Shown one piece after another: positions 10,961-21,090 of a DNA stretch of 64,000 nt. Within the stretch, counting starts at the first letter, position 1. Each line of letters starts with the position of its first letter. Origin of the DNA: Cantharellus purpuraceus (Eukaryota; Basidiomycota; Agaricomycetes; Cantharellales; Hydnaceae). The notes under the pieces were generated by a model. It was not told the DNA's origin. It made no database searches and saw nothing but the letters and a program-made list of their open reading frames with translations. The position numbers and the translations under genes are program-made. The DNA lies in assembly GCA_025174535.1 (NCBI GenBank), contig JALBUN010000023.1:992001-1056000 (forward strand), in the 5' to 3' direction.

Positions 10961-12240
10961 GTCTATCCTAAAGAGGGAGGAAATAATTATGCAGCAGTAA
11001 ATCTGCATAATTTTAGGCCTGTGTTCACTAATGAACAGTTAACGGCATCCCTCCAAGCTATGACATTCTACTCTCCAGTCCTATGAGCAGCCATCACTAT
11101 GGATGTTGACACACTCCACTCCAATATCTGATCTGCACTCCGATCAGATCCAGCCATCTCCAATCATCTCAATAAACCAACCAATCGCTGGTCCATTGAC
11201 TCGGAAGGCTTACTCCGTCTAGACAACCGCATCTACATTCCTGATGTGAACAATCTCCGACTCTGCATACTCCAGAATAAACATGACCATCCAATCTCGG
11301 GTCATTTTGGACGAAACCAAACTATAGACCTAATCAGGTGAGACTACGTCTGGCCCGAACTCTGTGGTTCCATTAAGTCCTACATCAAATCATGTACCAC
11401 TTGTATGTGCTCAAAGTCACAGAGACATCGTCCTTATGGACTACTCAAGCAACTCCCCGTTCTGGAGAGGCCATGGAACTCCATATCCATGGACTTCATC
11501 GAGAAGCTTCCAGCTTCCTCCGGTTACAACACCATCCTAGTTATTGTGGATTGCCTCACCAAGCAGTCCATTTTCATTCCTACAGTCGACACCATCACAG
11601 CTCCTATGCTTGCAAAATTATTCATGCTCCATGTCTTCTCCAAGCATGGAGTTCCATCACACATTACCTCCGACCGAGGTACGGAGTTCGTGTCCTCTTT
11701 CTTCTGAACCCTTGAAAAGGCCTTGGACATCAAACTCCACTTCACCTCCGGATACCATCCGGAAGCCGATGGACAAACCGAACAAATGAACCAGACTTTG
11801 GAACAGTACCTCCAAGTCTATTGCAACTACCAACAGGACAACTGGTCCGACTTACTCCCACTCACAGAATTTGCGTATAATAATGCTCCAAACACCACTA
11901 CTGGCTTATCTCCATTCTTTGCCAACAAGGGTTACCACCCAAACATCTCTGTACATCCAGAACGAGACCTCACTTCTTCAAGAGCTTGAGACTTTGCTGT
12001 GGATCTCCATGAACTCCACCAGCATCTCCAAAAGACCATCTCCGATGCCCAACTCCGTTACTCCACCTCCGCTGACCACCATTGATCTCCGGCTCTGGAC
12101 TTCAAGGTTGGAGACAAGGTTTTTGTCAAATCTGACAGCATACGTACTACGAGACCTTCCAAAAACTATCAGAGAAATACCTTGGTCCTTTCAAAATCAT
12201 CGCTCAAGCAGGCTCTAACTCCTTTACCCTCCATCTCCAA
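10961..12240 (+). pseudogene. GypA1 integrase
   Basis: HHCC zinc-binding region near 11280-11420 ('HDHPISGHFGRNQT' ... 'CTTCMCSK'). DDE core: D in 'SMDFIEKLP' (11490), D in 'TSDRGTEFVSSFF' (11670), E in 'GQTEQMNQTLEQ' (11770). Interrupted by several TGA codons (for example 11705-11707 after 'SSFF') and by a frameshift near 12130-12200 before the chromodomain. Confidence 0.85.
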
Positions 12241-12246
12241 GAAAGC

Positions 12247-12564
12247 ATGCACTCCATACACCCCATCTTCCACGTCTCCATGCTTGAACCATCAACTCCA
12301 GATCCATTCTCCGGTCAAGAACCAACTCCAGTTCCTCCTGTCATCATAGACGGAGAACTGGAGTACGAATTATCAGCAATTCTGGACTCCAAGATTGACA
12401 AGAGACGAAAATGTAAACTGCAATACCTTGTCAGGTGGGCAGGATACGAAGGAACAGATGAAGAAACTTCCTGGCTACCAGCTTTGGAATTAGGACATGT
12501 GACGGAGATCATCTCCGATTTCCACATGGCCTATCCTCATAAACCTGGTCCCATTTTGCCTTAA
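12247..12564 (+). pseudogene. GypA1 chromodomain, end of pol
   Basis: The frame 'HPIFHVSMLEPSTP' ... 'KCKLQYLVRWAGYEGTDEET' ... 'AYPHKPGPILP' is a chromodomain with its aromatic residues and the conserved pol terminus of this family. TAA at 12562-12564. It is 59 bp from the stop of the convergent antisense gene. Confidence 0.85.
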
Positions 12565-12622
12565 TTCACTCCATTTTCTCCAAGAAACTCCAATCGATCA
12601 TTCATCACATTCTCTAACTACA

Positions 12623-13610
12623 TCAAGACTCCATGATCTCTGACTCCCCTACATCTGATTCCTCAGAACCCCCATCCACTGTCCCCCCCTTCTCCAAAAT
12701 CTCCTGCTCCAGAATCTCCAACTCCAGTCTCTGATCCTCAAGCATCCTGTCAATCTCCTCCCATGGCCTCCACTCCTCGTCATCCAACCCATCGAAGTTA
12801 TCCATGATATCCCAAGACCCAGAGGAGTTTGAGTCCATGTCATATACGGCACCCAGGAGTTCCAGCTTCAACAAGTCCAACTCCCCTTGGAGTGGACCCC
12901 ATCTTGGTTCTGTCATGTAGTGATGGAACATTCCTGTGAGCTCACCCAAATGAGCCTCAATGCCCTGAAGGGCCACGATTGTTCCTTCGCCATGATCAGA
13001 CACGTTGATCAAATGACCAGCCACCATGGCCAAGTTGAGGCTGACGTCCTGCACGGCCTCTACCAACGCTGGTGGTATTGACTCGACCCCAGGACCTGAG
13101 GACATGGTCCACGTCCTACGACATTTGGGAGACGGATCCGCTGCACTTACACCCTCCTCACGATCACATTTGTGTCGTGGAGGAGCACTGCCTTTCACCT
13201 CGCATTTCAGCCGGTTACTCTGGCACGCGAGACAGGAGTGAGATTTTCCAGCCTAAAAACAAAAAGAGAAAATCAGTATGAAAAAAAAAAAAAAAAAAAA
13301 AATCTGCATTCACTGATCCACTTACTGTGGCCCATTCACATACATCCTCACGCTTAATGCACATATCACAGACGAGGTCCAGCTCAGACTCCTCATCAAG
13401 GTCTCGGATGACCTCCTTGCCTTTGATGGCTACTTGCGACGTGGCCCTCCTCTTCACGGCCTCCGCTCTGACTCGTGCGGCCTCAGCGACCCTCATGCAA
13501 GCCGCCTCTTTCTTCTTCTCCTCCTCTGCCTTCTTCTCCACGGCATCAGCCTCAGCGATCAACTGGTCCAATTCGGCACGTTGTTGGCGAAGTTCCTCAG
13601 TGGAAGGCAT
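12623..13610 (-). CDS. antisense Zn(II)2Cys6-type gene of GypA, two exons
   Basis: Exon 1 is 13610-13326 (start 'MPSTEELRQQ', preferred over an in-frame ATG at 13649). The intron is 13253-13325 (73 nt; donor GTAAGT, pyrimidine-rich acceptor ending TTTTTAG, contains a 22-nt T run). Exon 2 is 13252-12623. Both exons join in phase 0 and give 304 aa with no stop. Residues 5-60 are Glu/Ala/Lys/Arg-rich and probably helical. Splicing creates C81-x2-C-x6-C-x10-C-x2-C-x6-C112, which fits the fungal zinc-cluster consensus. The C-terminus is acidic. The gene lies between pol and the 3' LTR on the opposite strand. Architecture matches the GypB antisense protein, though sequence identity is low. The role is unknown; DNA binding is inference from the Cys pattern. 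Confidence 0.7.
13253..13325 (-). other. intron inside the zinc-cluster motif of the GypA antisense gene
   Basis: Canonical GTAAGT donor at 13325-13320 and TTTTTAG acceptor ending at 13253. Removal joins 'CEWAT' to 'AGKSHSCLAC' and restores the Cys array. Confidence 0.75.
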
Positions 13611-13754
13611 AGTAGATGGTGGTAAGAGATAAGGAATGAGGTAACACACATTTTAATAAGGGCCCTGCCTCATGCGCCAATTCAACTGCATATACCTGCA
13701 ACTTTCCCACAGTACTGACTAAGATCTCGTGGGCTCGATCTAGAAGGGAGATAC

Positions 13755-14525
13755 TGTTACATCCTGTAACACTGAGTTCTGATCTCCAGATTCCATCTCC
13801 ACCTCCGTCAACTCCACCTCCGTCAACTCCACCTCCGTCAACTCCACCTCCGTCAACTCCACCTCCGTCAACTCCACCTCCATCAACTCCACCTCCATCA
13901 ACTCCACCTCCGTCAACTCCACCTCCATCAACTCCACCTCCGTCAACTCCACCTCCATCAACTCCACCTCCATCAACTCCACCTCCGTCAACTCCACCTC
14001 CATCAACTCCAGGCCCCGCCATTGTTCTCCTCATTAGTAGTCTTCTTCTTATGGGTTACAACAACCGTTATACTTTCTAATTGTTTAGTATTAGTTCGGA
14101 CATGAGTCCAAACTACGAACTCCTTTCCATGTTGTATTCCATATTAGTCTTATTGTCTTATCGCTTTTAGTTTTACCATTCAATTCTCTACATACTTATA
14201 TGGGCTACTTCTTGTTACAGTTAGTTCGTATATCAACTAAGATTCCCCATCAGCTTCTTGGTTACTAGCTTCTTGACAAGTATCTTCTTGCCAAGTCAAA
14301 CTCTGGATCTTTGATCCAACTCTGTACTCCAAACTCCGAAATATTGGACCGACAATTCGAGGGGGCGCAACACATAAGTTGAAGCCAAGTCCACTTGATC
14401 CAACTCAATAGTTATTTGTCCCCATCTGTCTCTGGTTGAACTGGAACAGCAAAGTCCCATCCCCTTCCTCACTAGTATCTGAACACCAGCTACTCCTTTA
14501 AACTCCAAGTTTCTAGCACTTAACA
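13755..14525 (+). repeat. GypA1 3' LTR (771 bp, contains a minisatellite)
   Basis: Begins TGTTACATCCTG and ends TTAACA. It aligns in reverse with the LTRs at 18741-19211 and 21952-22428, which are about 470 bp; most of the size difference is the 15-bp tandem array. It is preceded by the purine run GGGAGATAC, the likely polypurine tract, which is also found before GypB 3' LTRs (GAGAGATAC). Confidence 0.8.
13796..14009. repeat. 15-bp tandem repeat, about 14 units
   Basis: The unit is CTCCACCTCCGTCAA, with CG or CA at the only clearly variable position. It lies within the GypA1 LTR and is absent from the two other GypA LTRs. The minus-strand 'GGVDGGG' translation is a by-product of the repeat. 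Confidence 0.9.
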
Positions 14526-15184
14526 GTGGTGAGGAATATCAGGTCAGAGAGGTGAACCTGGAACGTGTGAGAACCATCCAGTTTGCTTAGTCTGGTGAAG
14601 ACCATAGTGTCCACCATTGATATAGACGGCGGGGTAGATGGAGTATCTATTGGAGCGGAGTTAGCGGAGACGGAAGATAATTTTGCACCTAAAGTTGCTG
14701 GTGACATTGGGGATGACACAGCCTGTACTGGGGAACAGAATGTGATATGGCCCAATGCCCAGTCAATCAACAGATTGTAGCGGGTGAGCCAATTATGCCC
14801 AAGAACCACAGAACAGCTGGAGTCAAGCGGAGTAACATAGAATGTAAGGTTCTGGATTTCTCCAACAGAAAAACAGATAGACAGATCTATAGCTTGTGAA
14901 ATAACAGCATTAGTAGTGCCATCAAATAATTGGAGCAATATCGGAGTTATGGTGTATGTATGGAGTTTATGTAAATCAGAAAAAGAGGAATCAAGGAAAC
15001 AGTGAGTAGAACTGGAGTCAATTAATGCTTGGATAGCGGTATCGGGAATGGAGTTGGAGTAGATGAGGAGGGTAAGGGAGTTGGAGTGGGAAAGAGTGGA
15101 TGTGTTCAGGCGGACCTCGTTTGTCATACAGGGAGTACCAATGCAGCCCTCAGCCTGTACGGAGGCTATAGGACTGCTTACCAT
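14526..15184 (-). pseudogene. GypB1 protease and linker (3' truncated)
   Basis: Open frame with '[16 protein letters not shown]' (the retropepsin active site has DSS instead of DSG), then '[22 protein letters not shown]'. It ends in the linker that leads to RT in other copies. The Gly to Ser change at the active-site triad would probably inactivate the protease. Confidence 0.75.
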
Positions 15185-16278
15185 TTTTTTTGGTCTGTCG
15201 CTTTAGCGTCAGACTTGTCTGTTATGGCATTGGTGGCATGGCCCTTTGCCTTTGCTGCTGACGAGGTTGCCTTGTTGCAATCCTTGGCTTGGTGGCCAGG
15301 TTTTCCGCAGAACAGACAGAGGTTGTTGTCCATGTGACGCTGGCGTTCCTGGTGGGTAAGTTTTCCATCTTTTCCCAGCTTGGTGGAGAGGTCTGGAGTG
15401 CTCTTGTGAGCTCCGGAGCTATTGCCGGTGCTGGAGTTGTTCTGACCAGAACCAGAAGCAGCAGCATTACCTGTGTTTGACTTCTGGCCTGAGTTGGTGG
15501 TGGTCTTCTTATCGGACCCCTTGTTGGACTTTGGGGTCTTGTCCGATGATTTGTCCAATTTGTTGTTAGCTGAATTTTCACGGGAGACCTTGGATTGATG
15601 TTCCCAATAACGAGCGTTGATGGATTGGGCGAGCTTGTGAAGGTTTACCAAATTATCTGGCTTACCAACATGTGATATATTGTCCTTGATGCGGGATGGG
15701 AGTCCAATGTAAAATTGGCATTGGAGTGCGGCATCACCCCATTGGACTTTCAGGGCTAGCTGCTGGAAACTCACAATGTATTTTGCAATTTTGTGATTTT
15801 CCTTCATCTGAAGTCAATTGAGTTCATTCTCGGCATTGGCCTCAGGGTTGTAAGGACTGAAATTGGTCCAAAGTTCAGAGATGAAGTCAGAGTAGTCTTC
15901 TGACCATATCAGATCATTGGAGTCATCCATGAGCGCTGGCTCAAAGTAGTCCAGTGTGGTGCCCTTGAGATAGGACATGGCAAAGGTGACCTTCGCCCAA
16001 TTGGATGTGAACGCATTGGGGCGGTTGTGGAAGTTCAACCGGCATTGCACCAAGAATGGCTGGAGCTTGCACGGATCGGAGCCATCGAATGGGTTGGGTT
16101 CCCAGACCAAGGTCTGGGACTTAGGGGCTTGTGGGTTACAGATGCTGCTGGTGAGCAGGGAGATGGCTTGCACCAGATTTGGGGAGGGCAGGGTGTCGTC
16201 CTCTTCATTGACGGCCTCTATGTGGTCCATCAGTTCTTCGATGACCTCAGGGATGGTGTCAATGCTGGGAGCGGGCAC
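15178..16278 (-). pseudogene. GypB1 Gag, nearly intact
   Basis: 16278-15814 starts 'MPAPSIDTIPEVIEEL' and contains 'AKVTFAMSYLKGTTLDYFEP' (retrotransposon gag domain). After a stop at 15814-15816 the same protein continues in 15807-15178 with 'MKENHKIAKYIVSFQQLALK', a Ser/Asn/Gly linker, and a CCHC knuckle 'CLFCGKPGHQAKDC' at about 15275-15320. The stop lies where sister copies have an Arg codon. An upstream start (as at 38698 in I2) is possible. Confidence 0.75.
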
Positions 16279-16355
16279 CTTGATGGTTTGTGCACATTCA
16301 GAATTGGCGGTGGATCATGGCATTGGTAGGAGTGAGTATGGCAGTTCGAATATAC

Positions 16356-16896
16356 TGTTACGCACTAGGTCCGATTGGGAGTTGGAGATTGGGTCAGAAG
16401 TCGGGTCAGAGGTTTGGTCAGAGTTGGAGAGGGAGTTGGGGAATGTCATGGGGGTCAGAATGGACTTGGCTTCAGCTTATGTGCTGCACCCTCACTAATA
16501 CCGTCGTCCGAGATTTCAGAGATGGAGTACAACTTAGATAGTTAGGATCAGACTTAGGAACTAGGTGTGATTCGATATTCAAACTGGGGAATGAAGTCCC
16601 CAGTCAGGCAACTTAAATACATAATTGAAATCTAATAATAATTACTCCAGTGATGGGTCTCTGAGGTCGACGGCCTTACATGAGTATGTCCGAGTCCGAC
16701 AGGGATGGATGTCTGGGTTCCTATAATAATACTGATGCATCAATTGGAACTGGAGATGGATGGGTGAGATTCAGCGGTGACAATCAGACAGAAAAATGGA
16801 GACATGATGGTTCCCAAATGGAGTATAGATTTCATATGCGTGGGGATCTGAGTGGATCGGATGGGGATCTGGGTGTTAATGAATATAGTCATAACA
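16356..16896 (-). repeat. GypB1 5' LTR (541 bp)
   Basis: Minus-strand sense starts TGTTATGACTATATTC and ends GCGTAACA. About 85% similar by eye to the seven other GypB LTRs here. The inside boundary is followed by GTATATTCGAACTGCCATAC. Confidence 0.85.
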
Positions 16897-17075
16897 CCTC
16901 TTGGTAGATATATGCACCCATAGGGTGCATATGTATAGTTATGTAAGCCAGTGGACCCAGTACACATGTGGGTCCACTTATAGTAGATAGAACTTAGCTA
17001 AAAACCACACTGTACAACACATCGCCCAACCAATATACTTGGTTGAGTTCTATGTAATGGTGTGAACTAAGGCAC
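16897..17075 (+). repeat. repeat C, copy C1 (hairpin-bearing, unclassified)
   Basis: Starts next to the GypB1 LTR. It contains a perfect hairpin ATATGCACCC-ATA-GGGTGCATAT at 16910-16932, then 'gtgggtccactta' and 'cccaaccaatatacttggttgag'. It matches 21552-21740 (same strand) and 22440-22584 (inverted). No ORF. Confidence 0.65.
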
Positions 17076-17422
17076 AACTTACAAGCTGATGCTACCAACT
17101 TGGATGGCACCAAGGATTTAGTCTCTATTGGAGTTTGGAACAAGATACTGCCCAATACCCAGTCAATCAGCAGATTGTAGTGGGTGAGCCAGTTGTGTCC
17201 CAGAACTGCCAAGCAACTAACATCCAACAGAGTTACATAAAAAGTAATGGAGTGGATTTCTCCCATAGGAAAACAGAGTGGCAAGTCAATTGTGGATTTA
17301 ATAACAGAGTTAGAGGATCCATTGAAGAGCTGTAACGGAATCAGAGTGATGTCTTCAGTCTGGAGATGATGTCTGGAGACAAACAAAGAATCGAGGAAAC
17401 AATGAGTAGAACTGGAGTCCAC
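17076..17422 (-). pseudogene. GypA2 protease
   Basis: The frame reads '[16 protein letters not shown]', 'SITFYVTLLDVSCLAVLGHN' and '[12 protein letters not shown]', the GypA protease with its 'VLGHNWL' block intact. The DSG triad is DSS here. The last residues before the stop at 16994 derive from repeat C1. Confidence 0.7.
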
Positions 17423-17429
17423 TAGGGTT

Positions 17430-18735
17430 CAGATTGGGGGGGATGATATCAGAGGTGAGTCAGAGTGTCAAGGATTTAGGGTCTGAAAGAGTGGATGCAT
17501 TGAGATGTAGCTCCATGAAGGCACCAATGAGTTCAATGCAACCTTTGTCTGGTGCTGGAGCTGGAGGGTTGCTGATTATTTTTTTGGCTCTGTAGCCTTG
17601 GCTTTGGAGCTCTTGTCAGACTTGTTGTCCACCATAGCAGCATGAGCTTTCATAGCTGCTGAGGTGGTCTTTGGACAATCCTTGGCAATATGACCTACTC
17701 ATCCACAAAAGAGGCAGAGGTTCTGCTTGATACAACACTGTTGTTCCTGTGGAGTAAGTTTACCATCTTTACCAAGCTTGGTAGAGAGGTTGGGGGTCTG
17801 GTTCAGAGTTCCAGAGGTAGAGGCTGTAGGGGGGTTGGATCCGGTGTTACCGGATTTACCAGAGTTGGACTGTTTGTTGTCACTGCCCTGGGTGTTGGAG
17901 GATGAAGTGGACTTGCCCTTGTTGTTGGACTTGTCCTGGTTCTTGCCTGAGGAGGTCTCATGAGCTACCTTGGAGTGTCATTCCCAATACTGAGCATTGA
18001 TGGACTGTACTAAAGTCCTGAGTTTGGATAGGGTGACAGGTTTGCCTACTCTGGCAACTTTGTCCTTAATTTGGGATGGAAGGCCATTCTATAACTGGCA
18101 TTGGAGTGCAGCATTTCCCCATTGGACACGAGCAGCTAGTCAATTGAACTCAACTAGATACTTAGTGATCCTCTGGTTATCACACATTCAGAGATTCTCA
18201 AGTTCAGCCTCAGCTTTGGCCTCCAGATCATGAGGTCCAAAATTGGTCTTCAATTCAGACATGAACTCAGAGTAGTCATCTAGCCAAGAGGCTTCAGAAT
18301 TGGAGGTCAGGGTGGGTTTGAACCAATTGAGTGCAGTTCCCTTTAAATAAGATAGAGCATAAGTAACTTTAGCACTATCATTGGAGAATGCATCAGGATG
18401 GTTGTGGAAATTGAGGGTGCATTGTGTAAGGAAAGGCTGGAGTTTGTGGGAATCAGATCATCAAAGGTATCTGGTTCTTGGACCTTGGCCTGAGCAGAGG
18501 ACTTCTTCAGAGATGATATGGAGTTAGCCAACATACTGAGGGCTTCTGCAAGGTTAGGGACTGGGACAGATGAGGGATTGGCTGGAGGAGTGCCTTCCTG
18601 GAGTTCAGCCTTGAGCTCCTGATCAGATACTGGAGTTTCTCCAGGGACTTCCTCAATGGTGGCAGGTGGTATTCCTGCTCATATGGAGGTTTGGGTACTT
18701 CTGGGGGGCATGACAATCAAGGGTAGCAGTTCATA
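17430..18735 (-). pseudogene. GypA2 Gag, multiple stops
   Basis: Conceptual translation shows the gag domain in the 18500-18150 stretch, a Ser/Asn/Lys linker near 17950-17780, and a knuckle 'CLFCG*VGHIAKDCPK' near 17690-17735. There, TGA replaces an Arg codon that is CGA in GypA1. Open pieces such as 18716-18507 and 18534-18343 are in different frames. Confidence 0.7.
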
Positions 18736-18740
18736 TATAC

Positions 18741-19211
18741 TGTTGAGGGCTGGGAAACTAGAGGTTCAATGGAGTAACTGGAGTTTGGATGCTAGTGAAG
18801 AAGGGGAGGGGACTTTACTGTTCCAGTTCAACCAGAGACAGAATGGGGCAATAACTATTGAGTTGGATTGAGTGGACTTGGCTTCAACTTGTGTGTTGCA
18901 CCCCCTCAGATTGTTGGTCCAATATTTTGGATTTTGAAGTACAGAGTTGGATCAAGGATCCAGGGTTTGACTTGTCAAGAAAGTACTTGTCAAGAAGCTA
19001 GCAACCAAGAAGTTGATGGGGCAAATCTTAGCCCATGTCTATCCATATTGTTAGTGAACACTCTGGCTTTCACCCAACTGAGCAAACTGGATGGACCATA
19101 AATGTTCTAGGTTCACCTCTCCAATCCTATCCTTCTTATAGGTATGAGTAACCATCTATATGCAGGAGCCAGAATGCTGACAGAGGATTGGGTATGAGTC
19201 TGGGTGTAACA
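18741..19211 (-). repeat. GypA2 5' LTR (471 bp)
   Basis: On the plus strand it starts TGTTGAGGGC and ends GTGTAACA. It aligns with the solo LTR 21952-22428 and, reversed, with 13755-14525. Next to it on the internal side is GTATATATGAACTGC, related to the sequence next to GypB LTRs. Confidence 0.8.
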
Positions 19212-19470
19212 TCACACCCCCTTTAAGCTTTAATAAAATAAAATCATATAAAATTGTAATCCGAAAATTTTAAGCGGTGGTGTTGGCGAGCCGCATCATC
19301 TTAGGTCCACAACCTTCAAAACTACGGAATGCTAGCATAGTTCTTCTAGCATCGAGTACCGACCACGCAGCTATATTGATCTGTTTTAACATTCACTTCC
19401 CAACGGCGTTATACTACATCTAGGGGCTTCAACTCTATAATTGATTTAGGCAGATTGTCATACTCACTAC
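19212..19470. other. downstream flank of PGK
   Basis: No repeat copy elsewhere in the window and no ORF. AT-rich near the LTR ('aataaaataaaatc' at about 19230), which could hold the PGK polyadenylation signals on the minus strand. CpG dinucleotides are frequent compared with the surrounding elements. Confidence 0.4.
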
Positions 19471-21090
19471 CTATTTCTGACTCAACCCAGAGACTCCAGG
19501 TAGGCTCTGCGAAACCGTCAGGAATGACGCAGACACGCATTGATCATTTCCTGCTCACCTTTCCTTCCAAGAGCTCAAGACTTGCACCCCCGCCAGTGCT
19601 AACGTGGCTAAGCTTATCTTCTGCACCATACTGTGCTACAACAGTAGCAGTATCACCGCCTCCTACGATGACCGTAGCACCCTTCTGGGCAGCCTCTATG
19701 GCAGCGTTGAGCAAATCCTGCGAACCTGCCGCAAATGCAGGAAATTCAAACACGCCACACGGTCTGAGATAGACAAATTACATATCAAAGTGAAAGTGAT
19801 AAGGAAACGGTCTCACCCGTTCCAAAGGATGGTTTTGGATTCTAAGACGGCATCACGGTAGAGCTGGCGACTTTTCGGTCCCACGTCCAAACCCAACCAG
19901 CCATCTGGAATTCCTGAAGTGTCTGTGGCTTGGCCAACCTGACAGAAACATTACACTTAATAGTAGTCCAATGTGAAATGAGGATGAACGCCGACATTCG
20001 CCTCCTTGTCGAATTTATCCGCAATGATGTAGTCGACAGGGAATACCATCTTGACATTATTTTCTTTTGCCTTGGCCACAAGATCCGCAACTTTGTCTGC
20101 TCCTGCTTTGTCAAATAAAGAGTTCCCGATCTACGAAAGCCATACAAATAGGTACAGCTCCAAGGAGATGGAAGGGCGACGCACTGGTACGTGCTCAAGA
20201 GTCTTCTTAAAAGTGAACGCCATGCCGCCTGTGATAATGACAGAATCGACCTAATACTTGTGTCATTTCAAATTTTATACCCTTCGGCGAATCATTACCT
20301 TGTCCAACATGTTCTCAATAAGCTGTATCTTATCTGTCACCTTAGCGCCACCTAAAATAGCCAAAAATGGTCGCTCTGGACTTTCAAGCGCTTTGGCGAA
20401 GAACTCTAGTTCCTTTTTGACAAGAAAACCAGCTGCCCTCTGAGGTAATTTCACGCCGACCATGGAAGAGTGGGCACGGTGCGCGGTTCCAAATGCATCG
20501 TTCACATAGACATCGCCAAGTGCGGTTAGGCCTTCTCTGAATTTTGCAACGGCAACCGGATCCGCCTTAATTTTGTTACCATCCTTATCCTTTACTGATC
20601 CTTCTTCTTCGATGTGGAAGCGGAGGTTCTCTAGGAGAATGACTGTTCCCGATGACGCAGAGTTGACGGCATTTTCCACGTCAGAGCCTACGCAGTCATG
20701 AAGGAAGGTCACAGGTTCGTTAAGCTGCTTGCTAAGCTCAACGGAAACAGGCTCTAATGAATATTTTTTGACTGCCTTCCCGTCTGGCCGTCCGAGGTGT
20801 GACATGAGAACCACAACCTTTGCGTCTACATGCAAAATTGTGAGAGGTAGTAGAAAAACTAGACCGGAAGGGTCCGAACCGTGCTCCATAGCATATTTGA
20901 TCGTTGGCAGCGCAGCAATGATCCTCTGAGAGTAAGGTATGTGAGGAGTAAAATGCTGCATCTAAGGAAGACGGACGGCGGGATTGGTTATGTTTCCATC
21001 TTGAATTGGAACATTGAAATCAACGCGGATGAGGACGCGTTTAGACTTAAGGTCCACGTCTGTGATGGACAACTTAGAAGAAAGTGACAT
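19471..21090 (-). CDS. pgk1: phosphoglycerate kinase, eight exons, intact
   Basis: Transfers phosphate from 1,3-bisphosphoglycerate to ADP (cytosolic glycolysis). Exons: 21090-20977, 20925-20880, 20825-20299, 20250-20185, 20130-19996, 19938-19817, 19763-19559, 19506-19471. The sum is 1251 nt, 416 aa plus TAG, the usual fungal PGK length. The seven introns are 48-57 nt, all GT..AG, and all junctions keep frame. Motifs in order: N-terminal '[12 protein letters not shown]' (substrate Asp/Asn), '[12 protein letters not shown]', 'LLENLRFH', '[13 protein letters not shown]', hinge '[13 protein letters not shown]', 'GGMAFTF', 'TILWNG', and 'GGGDTA' plus '[10 protein letters not shown]' (nucleotide binding). 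Small deviations: 'IITGGMAF' where GGG is common, and 'NGPCGVFE'. ATG 21088-21090 starts '[15 protein letters not shown]', as in other fungi. It is the only host gene in the window. Confidence 0.95.

Larger units (their letters stand above)
8007..14525 (+). mobile_element. GypA1: chromodomain Ty3/gypsy element, 5'-truncated
   Basis: Order on the plus strand: gag (cut at 8007 by the copia LTR), protease, RT, RNase H, integrase, chromodomain ending at 12564. An antisense gene (13610 to 12623) and the 3' LTR (13755-14525) follow. The 5' LTR is missing. Reading frames carry many stops, several of them TGA in place of Arg codons. To the right the element abuts the pol region of GypB1 at about 14526. 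Confidence 0.85.
14526..16896 (-). mobile_element. GypB1: 5' half of a GypB gypsy element
   Basis: Minus strand: 5' LTR (16356-16896), gag, protease. The element breaks off in the linker before RT at about 14526, where it meets the end of the GypA1 LTR. GypA1 may have inserted here, but the matching other side is not in the window. Confidence 0.8.
17076..19211 (-). mobile_element. GypA2: 5' part of a GypA gypsy element
   Basis: Minus strand: 5' LTR 18741-19211, gag to about 17440, protease to about 17080, then abrupt replacement by repeat C1. Everything from RT onward is missing. The right flank is the PGK locus. Confidence 0.8.

Noticed and set aside
13796..14009. CRISPR-like regular repeat array
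   Set aside because: Units are contiguous with no spacers, in a eukaryotic LTR; it is a minisatellite.
13597..14034. Minus-strand ORF with 'GGVDGGGVDGGG' repeats, and the overlapping 'TEVELMEVEL' ORF
   Set aside because: Both are translations of the 15-bp minisatellite in an LTR; no start context or conserved domain.
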